From: an uncultured Clostridia bacterium
GTDB lineage: Bacteria; Bacillota; Clostridia; TANB77; CAG-508
Reading direction: 5' to 3'
Length of the DNA: 38,490 bases
Assembly (NCBI GenBank): GCA_934162615.1
Contig: CAKPJK010000012.1
Coordinates: forward strand, 1 to 38,490
The notes below the pieces were generated by a model. It ran no database searches, was not told the DNA's origin, and saw only the letters and a program-made list of their open reading frames with translations. This document shows positions 1 through 6,263 of the stretch, in pieces. Every line of letters starts with the position of its first letter. Positions within the stretch are counted from its first letter, which is position 1. The position numbers and the translations under genes were made by a program.

Positions 1-76
1 GCATTTCGATAAAATCTCCAACTTTTGCGAAATCTTTTCTTGAAGCTTTTTCGTATTGAATGTCTCTAATTTTCAA
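1..76 (-). CDS. Unidentified protein, N-terminal fragment (cut by window edge)
   Basis: A reading frame starts on the minus strand with TTG at 76-74 and leaves the window. It encodes about 25 residues beginning MKIRDIQYEKASRKDFAK. The start is chosen because AAGGAGTGA lies 7 nt upstream at good spacing, and no ATG lies nearby in frame. The family is not recognised from so short a piece. A long AT-rich region with three hairpins lies upstream (see 77-520). Confidence 0.5.
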   Translation of the reverse strand, partial: MKIRDIQYEKASRKDFAKVGDFIEM

Positions 77-520
77 ATAAATCACTCCTTATAAATTTTT
101 GAAGCAGTTTGTAATTCTAGGATTGTGCTTTTGGCACTTAGAATTGAATTTTATTTGATTTTAAGAAAAGTCCTTCTTAGAATATAATTACTTTTTTAAG
201 TTCTATAATTTGCCTGCTTTTTCAAATTATAACCCTTAATTTTTCGTTATATTTAATTCCTCTTTTCTTAAATTTTTAACTTTGTATTTTGATTTTGTTT
301 CTTTTGAATTAAATTTTTACTTGATGTTAAATTTTCGTATAAATTCACTTTATATAATACCACAAATCATCCTCTAAAGTCAAGGTTTTTCAGACATTTT
401 TAAAATTTATTTTTGGAAGATATTGTAAAATTTCTTGATTTATTATGTTAATTGTGATATACTATATTTAGTAATGTTATTTATTACTAAGAGGTTTCAA
501 AAAAGAAAAAGGAGAGCAAA
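77..520. other. 444-nt intergenic region with three small inverted repeats
   Basis: This region lies between divergent genes. On its left side are three hairpin-forming repeats: 7-bp arms at 113-119/139-145, 6-bp arms at 162-167/174-179, and 9-bp perfect arms TATAATTTG at 204-212 with CAAATTATA at 223-231. They would lie in the 5' leader of the minus-strand gene at 1-76. No T-box or riboswitch class is recognised. The right end holds the promoter of the gene at 521. I see no other gene here. Confidence 0.4.
435..463 (+). promoter_or_regulatory. Sigma-A type promoter for the SleB-like gene
   Basis: A -35 TTGATT at 435-440 and a -10 TATACT at 458-463 are separated by exactly 17 nt. Transcription would start near 470, about 50 nt before the ATG at 521, and the AAAGGAGAG ribosome binding site sits inside that leader. 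Confidence 0.65.
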
Positions 521-1261
521 ATGAAAATTAGCAAACGGATAATCCCTAGTTTATTTTTACTTGCCATTTTATTAGTAAGTTTAAAAAAATATACAGAATG
601 GGATTTGTCCAAAGAACCATCTACAGGTTATGTAGAGAAAACAGAAATCACCGTATCAAACAAAAAAAATACGGAAAATTCTATAATCACTTTACCTCCT
701 GTAGCCGGGGTAACCATCAACCAAAATATATCTGTTTCTATTGAAAAGAATGATACCAATATGGTAACATCTTCTTCATTTGATACAGAAGAAAACACCG
801 AACCTTCAGCAGAAGACGTCATCGCAAGTCATAATGACAGATGGCAAGATGTCAGGTTCGATTATGCAAGTATGGATGACATATATTATGATATGACATA
901 TCCACTTGCCAAAATCATTTACGCCGAAGGTGGCGGACAAAATGACAAATGTCAACAATATATTGGCTATGTTGTCATTAATAGGATAGAATCAAAGTAC
1001 TATCCTAACACTTTAAAAAGAGTATTTTTTAGTGGAGGTTATGCTCCTGAATCTCAGGAAAAGTACCGAGATGGAAAATGCTCTGACCGGGCAATAGAGA
1101 ATGCTAAAATTGTAATAAACAATTATTACAATGATACCATGCCCGTTTCACCTGCACTGGTTTATCAATCAAAATTCAGTCAAGGTATAAATCAGTTCAA
1201 AATTGATGGGGAGGAATTCGGTTATGACGAAAGAATCCTCAACGATTTAGAACAACAATAG
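521..1261 (+). CDS. Membrane-tethered SleB/CwlJ-family cell wall hydrolase
   Basis: The 246-residue protein has an N-terminal membrane segment (about residues 8-20), a Ser/Thr/Asn-rich linker to about residue 115, and a C-terminal Hydrolase_2 (SleB/CwlJ) type domain. The family core is visible as LAKIIYAEGGGQ (residues 129-140), with the expected catalytic Glu136, then GYVVINRI and later SPALVYQS. Known members cleave peptidoglycan in spore cortex or vegetative wall. The usual ARGEP after the catalytic Glu reads GGGQN here, so this is a divergent member. It has its own promoter and terminator and is not in an operon. Base composition looks richer in GC (CGG, GGG and CCC codons) than its neighbours, which hints at separate ancestry. 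The family call is fairly sure; a spore role is not shown. Confidence 0.75.
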   Translation: MKISKRIIPSLFLLAILLVSLKKYTEWDLSKEPSTGYVEKTEITVSNKKNTENSIITLPPVAGVTINQNISVSIEKNDTNMVTSSSFDTEENTEPSAEDVIASHNDRWQDVRFDYASMDDIYYDMTYPLAKIIYAEGGGQNDKCQQYIGYVVINRIESKYYPNTLKRVFFSGGYAPESQEKYRDGKCSDRAIENAKIVINNYYNDTMPVSPALVYQSKFSQGINQFKIDGEEFGYDERILNDLEQQ

Positions 1262-1272
1262 AAACCTCTTCA

Positions 1273-1308
1273 CCCCCTGTATTTTTTTGCAGGGGGATTT
1301 CTTTTTTT
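1273..1308 (+). terminator. Rho-independent terminator after the SleB-like gene
   Basis: A 7-bp GC-rich stem, CCCCCTG at 1273-1279 with CAGGGGG at 1290-1296, encloses a 10-nt T-rich loop. It is followed by a T-rich tract to 1308. It lies 12 nt past the stop codon. Confidence 0.9.
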
Positions 1309-1318
1309 AGAAAATATG

Positions 1319-1347
1319 TAGACATTTTTTATATTCTATAGTAAAAT
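1319..1347 (+). promoter_or_regulatory. Sigma-A type promoter for the multidrug-export-like gene
   Basis: TAGACA (1319-1324) and TAAAAT (1342-1347) are 17 nt apart, each matching five of six consensus bases. They lie directly between the preceding terminator and the gene starting at 1390. Confidence 0.5.
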
Positions 1348-1389
1348 ACAAAAAGCTTAATATACTTAAGATTGAAAGGAGAAAACAAA

Positions 1390-1956
1390 ATGTCAAGTTT
1401 ACCACTTATTATAAAATACATAATAGTTGCATTTGTAAGTATGGTACCAATAGTAGAACTAAGAGGAGCAATACCAATTGCAGAAGGATTAGGTTTAAAT
1501 ATATTTTTATACTATCCAATAGCAATTATATTTAATATGTTGCCAGTTCCTATTATTTACTTATTTGCAAGAAAAGTTCTTGAATGGGGAAAAGATAAAA
1601 AGATTATTGGAAAATTTTTTACATGGTGTTTAGAAAAAGGTGAAAAAGGCGGAGAAAAATTAAAAGAAACTGCAGGAAATAAGGGTATTTTCTTTGCATT
1701 ATTACTTTTTGTTGGTATACCACTTCCTGGAACAGGTGCTTGGACTGGAACATTAGCCGCTAGTTTCTTAAATTTGAATTTTAAAACTAGTGTAAGTGCT
1801 GTTGCCCTAGGTGTAATTCTTGCTGGAATTATTATGTCTTTAGGTAGCAAATTTGTTGCTATTTTAGGTTGGCCCGGTCTAATTGCAATTATTGCAGTTA
1901 TATTAGTTGCAATAATTATTTCTGTTTTAGTTGGAAAAAAGAAAAATAAAAAATAA
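1390..1956 (+). CDS. Small multidrug export family membrane protein (COG2426-like)
   Basis: A 188-residue integral membrane protein with about five hydrophobic segments. It carries the family's signature stretches PIVELRGAIPI near residue 20 and GIPLPGTGAWTGTLAAS near residue 115, typical of Sm_multidrug_ex / COG2426 proteins. The transported substrate is not established for this family, so the drug-export name is only a family label. The start is the ATG at 1390: AAAGGAG lies 7 nt upstream, whereas a TTG 18 nt earlier in frame sits upstream of that site. The tail is lysine-rich. The gene has its own promoter and ends in a long hairpin shared with the convergent permease gene. Confidence 0.8.
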   Translation: MSSLPLIIKYIIVAFVSMVPIVELRGAIPIAEGLGLNIFLYYPIAIIFNMLPVPIIYLFARKVLEWGKDKKIIGKFFTWCLEKGEKGGEKLKETAGNKGIFFALLLFVGIPLPGTGAWTGTLAASFLNLNFKTSVSAVALGVILAGIIMSLGSKFVAILGWPGLIAIIAVILVAIIISVLVGKKKNKK

Positions 1957-1961
1957 AATAT

Positions 1962-2024
1962 AAATACCGCATAAATTCAAGAAAATCATATACAAAAAAC
2001 TTTTCTTGAACTTATACGGTATTT
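1962..2024. terminator. Long bidirectional terminator hairpin
   Basis: Arms 1962-1985 and 2001-2024 pair over 24 positions with two mismatches around a 15-nt loop. It lies between convergent genes. Read on the minus strand the stem is followed by a long T-rich stretch, so termination of the permease transcript is best supported; the plus-strand T run is weaker. Confidence 0.75.
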
Positions 2025-2030
2025 CTGCTT

Positions 2031-3191
2031 TTATTCATTTTTTTCAATTAATTTTTCTTGTTCATCTCTAAATTTATTTTTGTTTTCAATCCAGTCATTT
2101 AAAACTGTTTTAATAACAACTGCAATTGGTACACCTAAAAACATACCCATTATGCCAAAATATGCTCCACCGACTGTTACAGAGAATATAACAAGTAATG
2201 GACTAACTTCCAAAGAAACTCCTATTATTTTTGGATTTATAATATTTGCATCAATTTGTTGTAAAATTATAACAACAATAGCCATAACAATAGCCTTTCC
2301 GAGCCCACCTGTTATGAATGTAATCAAAATTCCTATTCCAACTGCTACAATTGCACCTATATATGGAATCATATTAAATAATCCAATTGTAAAACCTATT
2401 AAAGGTGCATATTTTACTTTTATTATTAGCATTGCAACTGTTGTTAAAATCCCAACTATCACTGCATCTAACAATTGGCTTGATATGAATGTAAAGAAAA
2501 CTTCATTTGCTTTTGTGAAATATTTATTTACTGCTTCATATGTATTCTTTTTAAACATCGCTCTTGCAAATCTTCTTAGAAATCTCATAATTGTTGTTCT
2601 TTGTAACAATATATATACTGAAACTATTATTGATACAAATACATCAAAAATTCCTGAGAATATGTTTATAATATTTTTTACATATTCTATTATTTTTTCA
2701 TTGTTTATACTTAAAAATTGCTTCATGTCAATATTTGATAATTCTGTCATTTTATCTTTTATAATATCATTTTTTAACACTGAATCTTCTGGTAATTCTT
2801 TATATTTACTAACCAGAGTTTCATAATATCCTGGTATATTGCTAACCAATTCAACTACACTTTCTTTTAAAACTGGGAAAATACAGTTTATTATAATTAT
2901 TATTATTAAAATAAAAATTATGTATGTTGCAATTACTGATAATCCTCTTGCTCTCTTTTTTACAAATTTTAGTTTTGATTTTTCTAATGCCCCTTCTATT
3001 TTTTTACATGGCATAAATAATATATATGATATTAATAACCCTGCTAAAAATGGTTTTAGTATTCTAAAAAATGTTCCAAACCATTCTGTAACATTTGAGA
3101 AATTGTCTAACATTTTATATACAATTACTACGGTTAGAGCTATTAATAGCCACGATATTCTTTTTTTCCATCCTTGTTTTATTTCTTCCAT
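2031..3191 (-). CDS. AI-2E family permease (YtvI/PerM-like)
   Basis: A 386-residue polytopic membrane protein of normal family length. It has paired N-terminal membrane segments (about residues 13-30 and 38-60), another near 90-110, a central soluble stretch (about 115-205), and a cluster of C-terminal segments containing GFTIGLFNMIPYIGAIVAVGIG and the ending VSPLLVIFSVTVGGAYFGIMGMFLGVPIAVVIK, which are typical of AI-2E transporter (PF01594) proteins. Family members export signalling molecules or act as ion antiporters; the substrate here is unknown. It starts 12 nt after the exonuclease III stop, behind AAGGAG, so the two genes are probably co-transcribed. Confidence 0.88.
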   Translation of the reverse strand: MEEIKQGWKKRISWLLIALTVVIVYKMLDNFSNVTEWFGTFFRILKPFLAGLLISYILFMPCKKIEGALEKSKLKFVKKRARGLSVIATYIIFILIIIIIINCIFPVLKESVVELVSNIPGYYETLVSKYKELPEDSVLKNDIIKDKMTELSNIDMKQFLSINNEKIIEYVKNIINIFSGIFDVFVSIIVSVYILLQRTTIMRFLRRFARAMFKKNTYEAVNKYFTKANEVFFTFISSQLLDAVIVGILTTVAMLIIKVKYAPLIGFTIGLFNMIPYIGAIVAVGIGILITFITGGLGKAIVMAIVVIILQQIDANIINPKIIGVSLEVSPLLVIFSVTVGGAYFGIMGMFLGVPIAVVIKTVLNDWIENKNKFRDEQEKLIEKNE

Positions 3192-3203
3192 TTAATTCAC
3201 TCC

Positions 3204-3956
3204 TTAAAAAATTTCTAATCCAACTGGGCAATGGTCACTTCCCATTATTTCTGGATATATTTTTGCTTCTTTTATCTGGTTTTCTATTGATTTTGATACA
3301 ATAAAATAATCGATTCTCCATCCTACATTTTTCTCTCTTGCGTGTCCCATATAAGACCACCAACTATATGCATTTTCTTTGTCTGGATATAAATATCTAA
3401 ATGAGTCGATAAAACCTGCATCAAGTAATTCTGTCATTTTTTGACGTTCTTCATCTGTAAAGCCTGCATTGTGTCTGTTTGTTTTTGGATTTTTTAAGTC
3501 AATTTCTTTATGCGCTACATTTAAATCCCCACACATTATTACGGGTTTTGTTTCGTTTAGTTTTAATAAGTATTTTCTAATTTCGTCTTCCCATATTTGC
3601 CTATAGTCTAGTCTTTCTAATTCTCTTTTTGAATTTGGAGTATAAATATCTACCATATAGAATTTTTCAAATTCTAGTGTTATTACTCTTCCTTCTTTAT
3701 CGTGTTCTTCTATTCCTATTCCATAAGTTACATTTAGTGGTTTTTGTTTTGTAAATATTGCAGTTCCTGAATATCCTTTTTTCTCTGCACTATTCCAGTA
3801 ACTTGTATATCCTTCGAATTCTAATTCTATTTGCTCTGGTTGACATTTTGTTTCTTGTATACAAAATATGTCTGCATCTAGTTGTTTAAATGATTCTGCA
3901 AATCCTTTGTTTAGGCATGCTCTTATTCCATTTACATTCCATGATATTAATTTCAT
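3204..3956 (-). CDS. xth: Exodeoxyribonuclease III (AP endonuclease, ExoA/Xth family)
   Basis: A 250-residue exonuclease/endonuclease/phosphatase-fold enzyme of normal length. It cuts DNA 5' to abasic sites in base excision repair and has 3' exonuclease activity. Visible catalytic features are SWNVNGIR (Asn7), IQETK (Glu35), GDLNVAHKEIDL (Asp144, Asn146), SWWSYMG followed by GWRIDYF, and the closing GSDHCPV (Asp241, His242). The start ATG lies behind GGAGATAG. It is the first gene of a two-gene unit with the AI-2E permease; no functional link between the two is evident. Confidence 0.95.
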   Translation of the reverse strand: MKLISWNVNGIRACLNKGFAESFKQLDADIFCIQETKCQPEQIELEFEGYTSYWNSAEKKGYSGTAIFTKQKPLNVTYGIGIEEHDKEGRVITLEFEKFYMVDIYTPNSKRELERLDYRQIWEDEIRKYLLKLNETKPVIMCGDLNVAHKEIDLKNPKTNRHNAGFTDEERQKMTELLDAGFIDSFRYLYPDKENAYSWWSYMGHAREKNVGWRIDYFIVSKSIENQIKEAKIYPEIMGSDHCPVGLEIF

Positions 3957-4052
3957 ACATCTATCTCCTATATTTATTAACTATATTTATATTGTACTAC
4001 ATTTACTAAAAAATAGCAAACTTCATAATAACATTAATTTTTCAAGCCATAC

Positions 4053-4077
4053 AAAAAGAACTCTATTTCTAGAGTTC
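4053..4077 (-). terminator. Terminator of the G5/3D-domain gene
   Basis: A perfect 8-bp stem (4058-4065/4070-4077) with a TTTC loop is followed on the minus strand by a run of five T (4057-4053). It lies 17 nt past the stop codon of the minus-strand gene. Confidence 0.85.
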
Positions 4078-4094
4078 CTATAAATCATATGTTA

Positions 4095-5036
4095 TTATTG
4101 AGCAACACTTACTGGTAAGTATCTTACACCCCAAGCCAATGCTTCTGCGTGAGAATTTACATATATATCTATTTTGTTTCCTTTTATTGCTCCACCTCTG
4201 TCTTCTACAGTATATACATGACCATTAATATTTAATTTTGTTCCAAATGCAAATTTTCCAGATGCTGCAACTGTTCTTCCAGCTGTTGCTTTAGTTCCCA
4301 TTGCAGTTCTTCCTGTTGTTTTTCCACAACATTTTGCACATGAACAATATGCAGTTATTTTATATACTTGTGTTCCAGATGTTGTTGTAGCGGCTGTAGC
4401 TGCAGCTGCTCTTGTTGTTGTTCCTGATCTTGATGTTACTTTGTTTACCTGTACTATTTTGTTTACAGGTTCTGTTATTACCTTTTCAGATAATTGTGTT
4501 TTTTCAATTTCTACGTCATTTTGATATTTTATTTTATATGTTACTTCTTTAAGTCCATTTTTTCCTTTTTGTAATACTTTATTTGTTGTGTCTGTACTTG
4601 TACCTGCTGAATTTTTTGTTACTGTTTCATAAGGTATTTCTACTTGTTCTGTAACAACTTTTTCTGTGATTGGTGCATAATTGTTTAATAAGTCTTCTAG
4701 TGTTGTTTGTACACCTTCCTCAGAAACTTTTGCTATTTGAACTTCATTATATGATTTGTCTACTATTTTTATAACAGCTCCAGCTGTTACTTCTTCATTT
4801 GCTTCTGGTATTGTTTTTTGATTTTCGTCTAAAACAATATTGTTTTCTTCTAATATTTCGCTAACAGTTAATTTTGATGTTAACGCTGTTAACTCATATC
4901 CATTTTGTAATACTATTTTAATATCTTTTAAGTTTGTGTTTACTGCCATTACTCCTATTCCAGATATTAGTATTAATATTATACTTATACATATGATTTT
5001 CATTATAGAAATTGAAGCTTTTTCTTCTTTTTTCAT
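4095..5036 (-). CDS. DUF348/G5/3D-domain cell-wall hydrolase (YabE-like)
   Basis: A 313-residue exported protein. It has an N-terminal membrane anchor (residues 12-32), a DUF348-like ubiquitin-fold segment (about 38-92), a G5 domain (about 125-200), an Ala/Thr linker (208-221) and a C-terminal 3D domain (222-313). Two of the acids of the 3D signature are visible in VEDRGGAIKGNKIDIY (Asp279, Asp290). The first acid, usually in a VAVDP-type segment, is absent because this protein reads VAASGKFAFGT. Four cysteines precede the 3D core (231, 233, 236, 237). Relatives (YabE, Rpf/MltA-like) remodel peptidoglycan. It has a perfect consensus sigma-A promoter, so strong vegetative expression is inferred. 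Confidence 0.88.
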   Translation of the reverse strand: MKKEEKASISIMKIICISIILILISGIGVMAVNTNLKDIKIVLQNGYELTALTSKLTVSEILEENNIVLDENQKTIPEANEEVTAGAVIKIVDKSYNEVQIAKVSEEGVQTTLEDLLNNYAPITEKVVTEQVEIPYETVTKNSAGTSTDTTNKVLQKGKNGLKEVTYKIKYQNDVEIEKTQLSEKVITEPVNKIVQVNKVTSRSGTTTRAAAATAATTTSGTQVYKITAYCSCAKCCGKTTGRTAMGTKATAGRTVAASGKFAFGTKLNINGHVYTVEDRGGAIKGNKIDIYVNSHAEALAWGVRYLPVSVAQ

Positions 5037-5070
5037 AAATTTTTAATACCTCCTTTTGGCATCGATTTTA

Positions 5071-5099
5071 ATTATACTATATTTTTTTGTTTTTGTCAA
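5071..5099 (-). promoter_or_regulatory. Consensus sigma-A promoter for the G5/3D gene
   Basis: On the minus strand, -35 TTGACA (5099-5094) and -10 TATAAT (5076-5071) both match consensus perfectly with a 17-nt spacer. The AGGAGGT ribosome binding site follows before the ATG at 5036. Confidence 0.9.
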
Positions 5100-5235
5100 A
5101 TTTGTACAAGCTTAGAACTACAAGTGGTTCATTATAGTATATGTTGTAAGCCTTGAAAATAGTACTTATTTTTTTGAATATTTTTTTCTTTTGTTCATAT
5201 AATAATTCATATAGTATATTTTTACAAAAAAAGAA

Positions 5236-5264
5236 TTGACTTTATAAAAAAAATATTATATACT
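5236..5264 (+). promoter_or_regulatory. Sigma-A promoter of the small antisense-like RNA
   Basis: TTGACT (5236-5241) and TATACT (5259-5264) are 17 nt apart. No open reading frame follows. The predicted start near 5271 is only about 60 nt before a strong terminator, so this promoter makes a small RNA. Confidence 0.8.
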
Positions 5265-5270
5265 ATATAT

Positions 5271-5339
5271 AGATTATAAATTAAAAGATCAGAAGATTAT
5301 AAGATATTCGATATGTGTTGGCTACACATATCTTTTTTT
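5271..5339 (+). ncRNA. Candidate antitoxin small RNA (~69 nt)
   Basis: This short transcript is defined by the promoter at 5236-5264 and an intrinsic terminator: 9-bp stem GATATGTGT (5310-5318) with ACACATATC (5324-5332), loop TGGCT, then seven T. Its 5' part (5285-5309) repeats the sequence at 5456-5482, which overlaps the start of the peptide gene on the opposite strand. The RNA could therefore form about 24 bp with the peptide mRNA over the ribosome binding site spacer, most of the start codon and codons 3-6, interrupted by one 3x1 internal loop. The terminator loop is also complementary to the loop of the mRNA's own 3' hairpin. This organisation matches the RNA II antitoxin of par/Fst type I systems. 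Function is inferred; the RNA boundaries are predicted from sequence. Confidence 0.65.
5285..5309 (+). repeat. Direct repeat copy A (in the small RNA)
   Basis: The 25-nt copy reads AAGATCAGAAGAT, T, ATAAGATATTC. Copy B at 5456-5482 reads AAGATCAAAAGAT, GTC, ATAAGATATTC. The outer blocks are 12/13 and 11/11 identical, and the single difference would become a G-U pair in an RNA duplex. Confidence 0.85.
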
Positions 5340-5350
5340 ATTTAAAAAGA

Positions 5351-5369
5351 AGTGGTTGGCTAGACCACT
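5351..5369 (-). terminator. 3' hairpin/terminator of the small peptide mRNA
   Basis: The stem AGTGGT (5351-5356) with ACCACT (5364-5369) lies just past the peptide stop codon on the minus strand and is followed there by TCTTTTT. Its loop carries TAGCCA, complementary to the TGGCTA of the small RNA terminator loop, which could seed a kissing interaction. Confidence 0.6.
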
Positions 5370-5383
5370 CCTAGATTAAATAA

Positions 5384-5473
5384 TTAATCTTCCTGTTTGT
5401 TACTTTGGCTTTCTTTCTCTTTACTTTTAAGTAACTCTTGAATTAATAACCAAATAAGATCAAAAGATGTCAT
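5384..5473 (-). CDS. 29-residue hydrophobic/charged peptide, candidate type I toxin
   Basis: This small gene begins with ATG at 5473-5471 behind a nearly perfect ribosome binding site (AAGGGGGTGA, 7-nt spacing). The peptide has an aromatic/aliphatic N-terminal helix, SFDLIWLLIQELLK (residues 3-16), then a highly charged tail rich in Lys, Glu, Ser and Gln ending QED. Size, layout and the convergent complementary RNA match type I toxins; the first residues recall BsrG/TxpA-type peptides (MT-aromatic-acid), but the hydrophobic part is shorter than a normal membrane span. A promoter (5510-5538) and a 3' hairpin (5351-5369) bound a transcript of about 165 nt. A 5' hairpin (5482-5504) would sequester the ribosome binding site. 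No family is assigned with certainty. Confidence 0.65.
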   Translation of the reverse strand: MTSFDLIWLLIQELLKSKEKESQSNKQED

Positions 5474-5482
5474 AAGATATTC
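5456..5482 (+). repeat. Direct repeat copy B (over the peptide start codon)
   Basis: This 27-nt partner of the repeat at 5285-5309 lies over the opposite strand's translation start. Its complement spans the spacer after the ribosome binding site, the ATG (5473-5471) and the first codons of the peptide. Confidence 0.85.
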
Positions 5483-5504
5483 ACCCCCTTTCGAAAGTGA
5501 GGTG
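5482..5504 (-). promoter_or_regulatory. 5'-leader hairpin sequestering the peptide's ribosome binding site
   Basis: On the minus strand CACCTC (5504-5499) can pair with GGGGGTG (5488-5482) around a loop containing the palindrome TTTCGAAA. The right arm is the Shine-Dalgarno sequence itself. Similar 5' structures limit toxin translation in par-type systems; here the effect is inferred. Confidence 0.55.
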
Positions 5505-5509
5505 GACTT

Positions 5510-5538
5510 ATTATATAATAAAGTCTATAGCTTTTCTA
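5510..5538 (-). promoter_or_regulatory. Promoter of the small peptide mRNA
   Basis: On the minus strand -35 TAGAAA (5538-5533) and a perfect -10 TATAAT (5515-5510) have a 17-nt spacer. Transcription would start near 5503, right at the leader hairpin. Confidence 0.65.
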
Positions 5539-5557
5539 AGATTTTATTCAAAATCTC

Positions 5558-5586
5558 TTGTTAAAAAACTCAAATTATGTTATTAT
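5558..5586 (+). promoter_or_regulatory. Promoter for lemA-htpX
   Basis: TTGTTA (5558-5563) and TATTAT (5581-5586) are separated by 17 nt, predicting a start near 5593 and a leader of about 34 nt. A TATAAT nearer the gene (5603-5608) would start transcription inside the ribosome binding site, so it is less likely. Confidence 0.5.
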
Positions 5587-5626
5587 CAATTTGTAAATTG
5601 TATATAATAAAAAAGGAGGCAAAACT

Positions 5627-6187
5627 ATGGGATGGATTATATTAGTAATAGTAGTATTAATCGTAATTGCAATAATATCAATGTACAATGGATTAGTATC
5701 TGCTAGAGTAAAAGTAGACAATGCATGGAGTCAAATTGATGTTCAATTACAAAGAAGATTTGACTTAATTCCAAACTTTGTTGAAACTGTAAAAGGATAT
5801 GCAGCACACGAATCAGAAACTTTTGAAAAAATTGCACAATTAAGAACTTCTTGGGCAAACGCTGGAACAGTTGCAGAAAAAGCAGAACTAGATAATCAAC
5901 TTTCAGGAGCATTAAAAACAATAATGGCTGTTTCAGAAAGTTATCCAGAATTAAAAGCAAATCAAAACTTTTCTGAATTATCTGAAGAATTAAGAAATAC
6001 AGAAAATAAAATTTCTTTTTCTAGACAATTCTACAATGATAGTGTAACAATGTACAACCAAAAATTACAACTTTTCCCTTCTAACATAATTGCAGGAATG
6101 TTCAATTTCCAACCTCGCGAATTATTTGCAGCTGAAAGCGCTGAAGCTAGAAAAAATGTAAAAGTTGATTTTGGTAAAAATGCATAA
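5627..6187 (+). CDS. lemA: LemA family protein
   Basis: A 186-residue protein with a single N-terminal membrane segment (residues 2-20) followed by a long helical domain. The LemA signatures are clear: YNGLVSARVKVDNAWSQIDVQLQRRFDLIPNFVETVKGYAAHE (residues 20-62), with ENKISFSRQFYNDSV near residue 125 and a PREL(F) motif near the end. LemA proteins are membrane-anchored with a cytoplasmic N-terminal tip; their role is unclear, but they are often encoded next to HtpX-type or TPM-domain proteins, as here. The gene starts behind AAAGGAGG and is separated from htpX by 76 nt containing an attenuator-like hairpin. Confidence 0.93.
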   Translation: MGWIILVIVVLIVIAIISMYNGLVSARVKVDNAWSQIDVQLQRRFDLIPNFVETVKGYAAHESETFEKIAQLRTSWANAGTVAEKAELDNQLSGALKTIMAVSESYPELKANQNFSELSEELRNTENKISFSRQFYNDSVTMYNQKLQLFPSNIIAGMFNFQPRELFAAESAEARKNVKVDFGKNA

Positions 6188-6196
6188 GTAAATTTT

Positions 6197-6230
6197 AAGG
6201 AGGTTGTCTTTTAGGCACCCCTTTTTATTT
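6197..6230 (+). terminator. Hairpin between lemA and htpX (terminator or attenuator)
   Basis: Arms at 6197-6204 and 6217-6223 form 7 bp with one bulged A, followed by TTTTTATTT. It would reduce read-through from lemA into htpX, so htpX may be expressed at a lower level. Confidence 0.6.
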
Positions 6231-6263
6231 TAGATAATCTTAATTATGTGAAAGGAGATTTAT

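Noticed and set aside
1372..1389. TTG start 18 nt upstream for the multidrug-export-like gene
   Set aside because: It lies upstream of the AAAGGAG ribosome binding site that serves the ATG at 1390.
2080..2826. Long plus-strand open frame inside the AI-2E gene
   Set aside because: It is antisense to a well-supported membrane protein gene, has no ribosome binding site, and its sequence is the hydrophobic shadow of the real gene.
5285..5482. CRISPR-like reading of the two 25-27 nt repeats
   Set aside because: Only two copies 170 nt apart, no spacer periodicity, no cas genes; the antisense layout explains them better.
5603..5608. TATAAT just upstream of lemA as its -10 box
   Set aside because: Transcription would begin within the ribosome binding site; TTGTTA-17-TATTAT at 5558-5586 gives a sensible leader.
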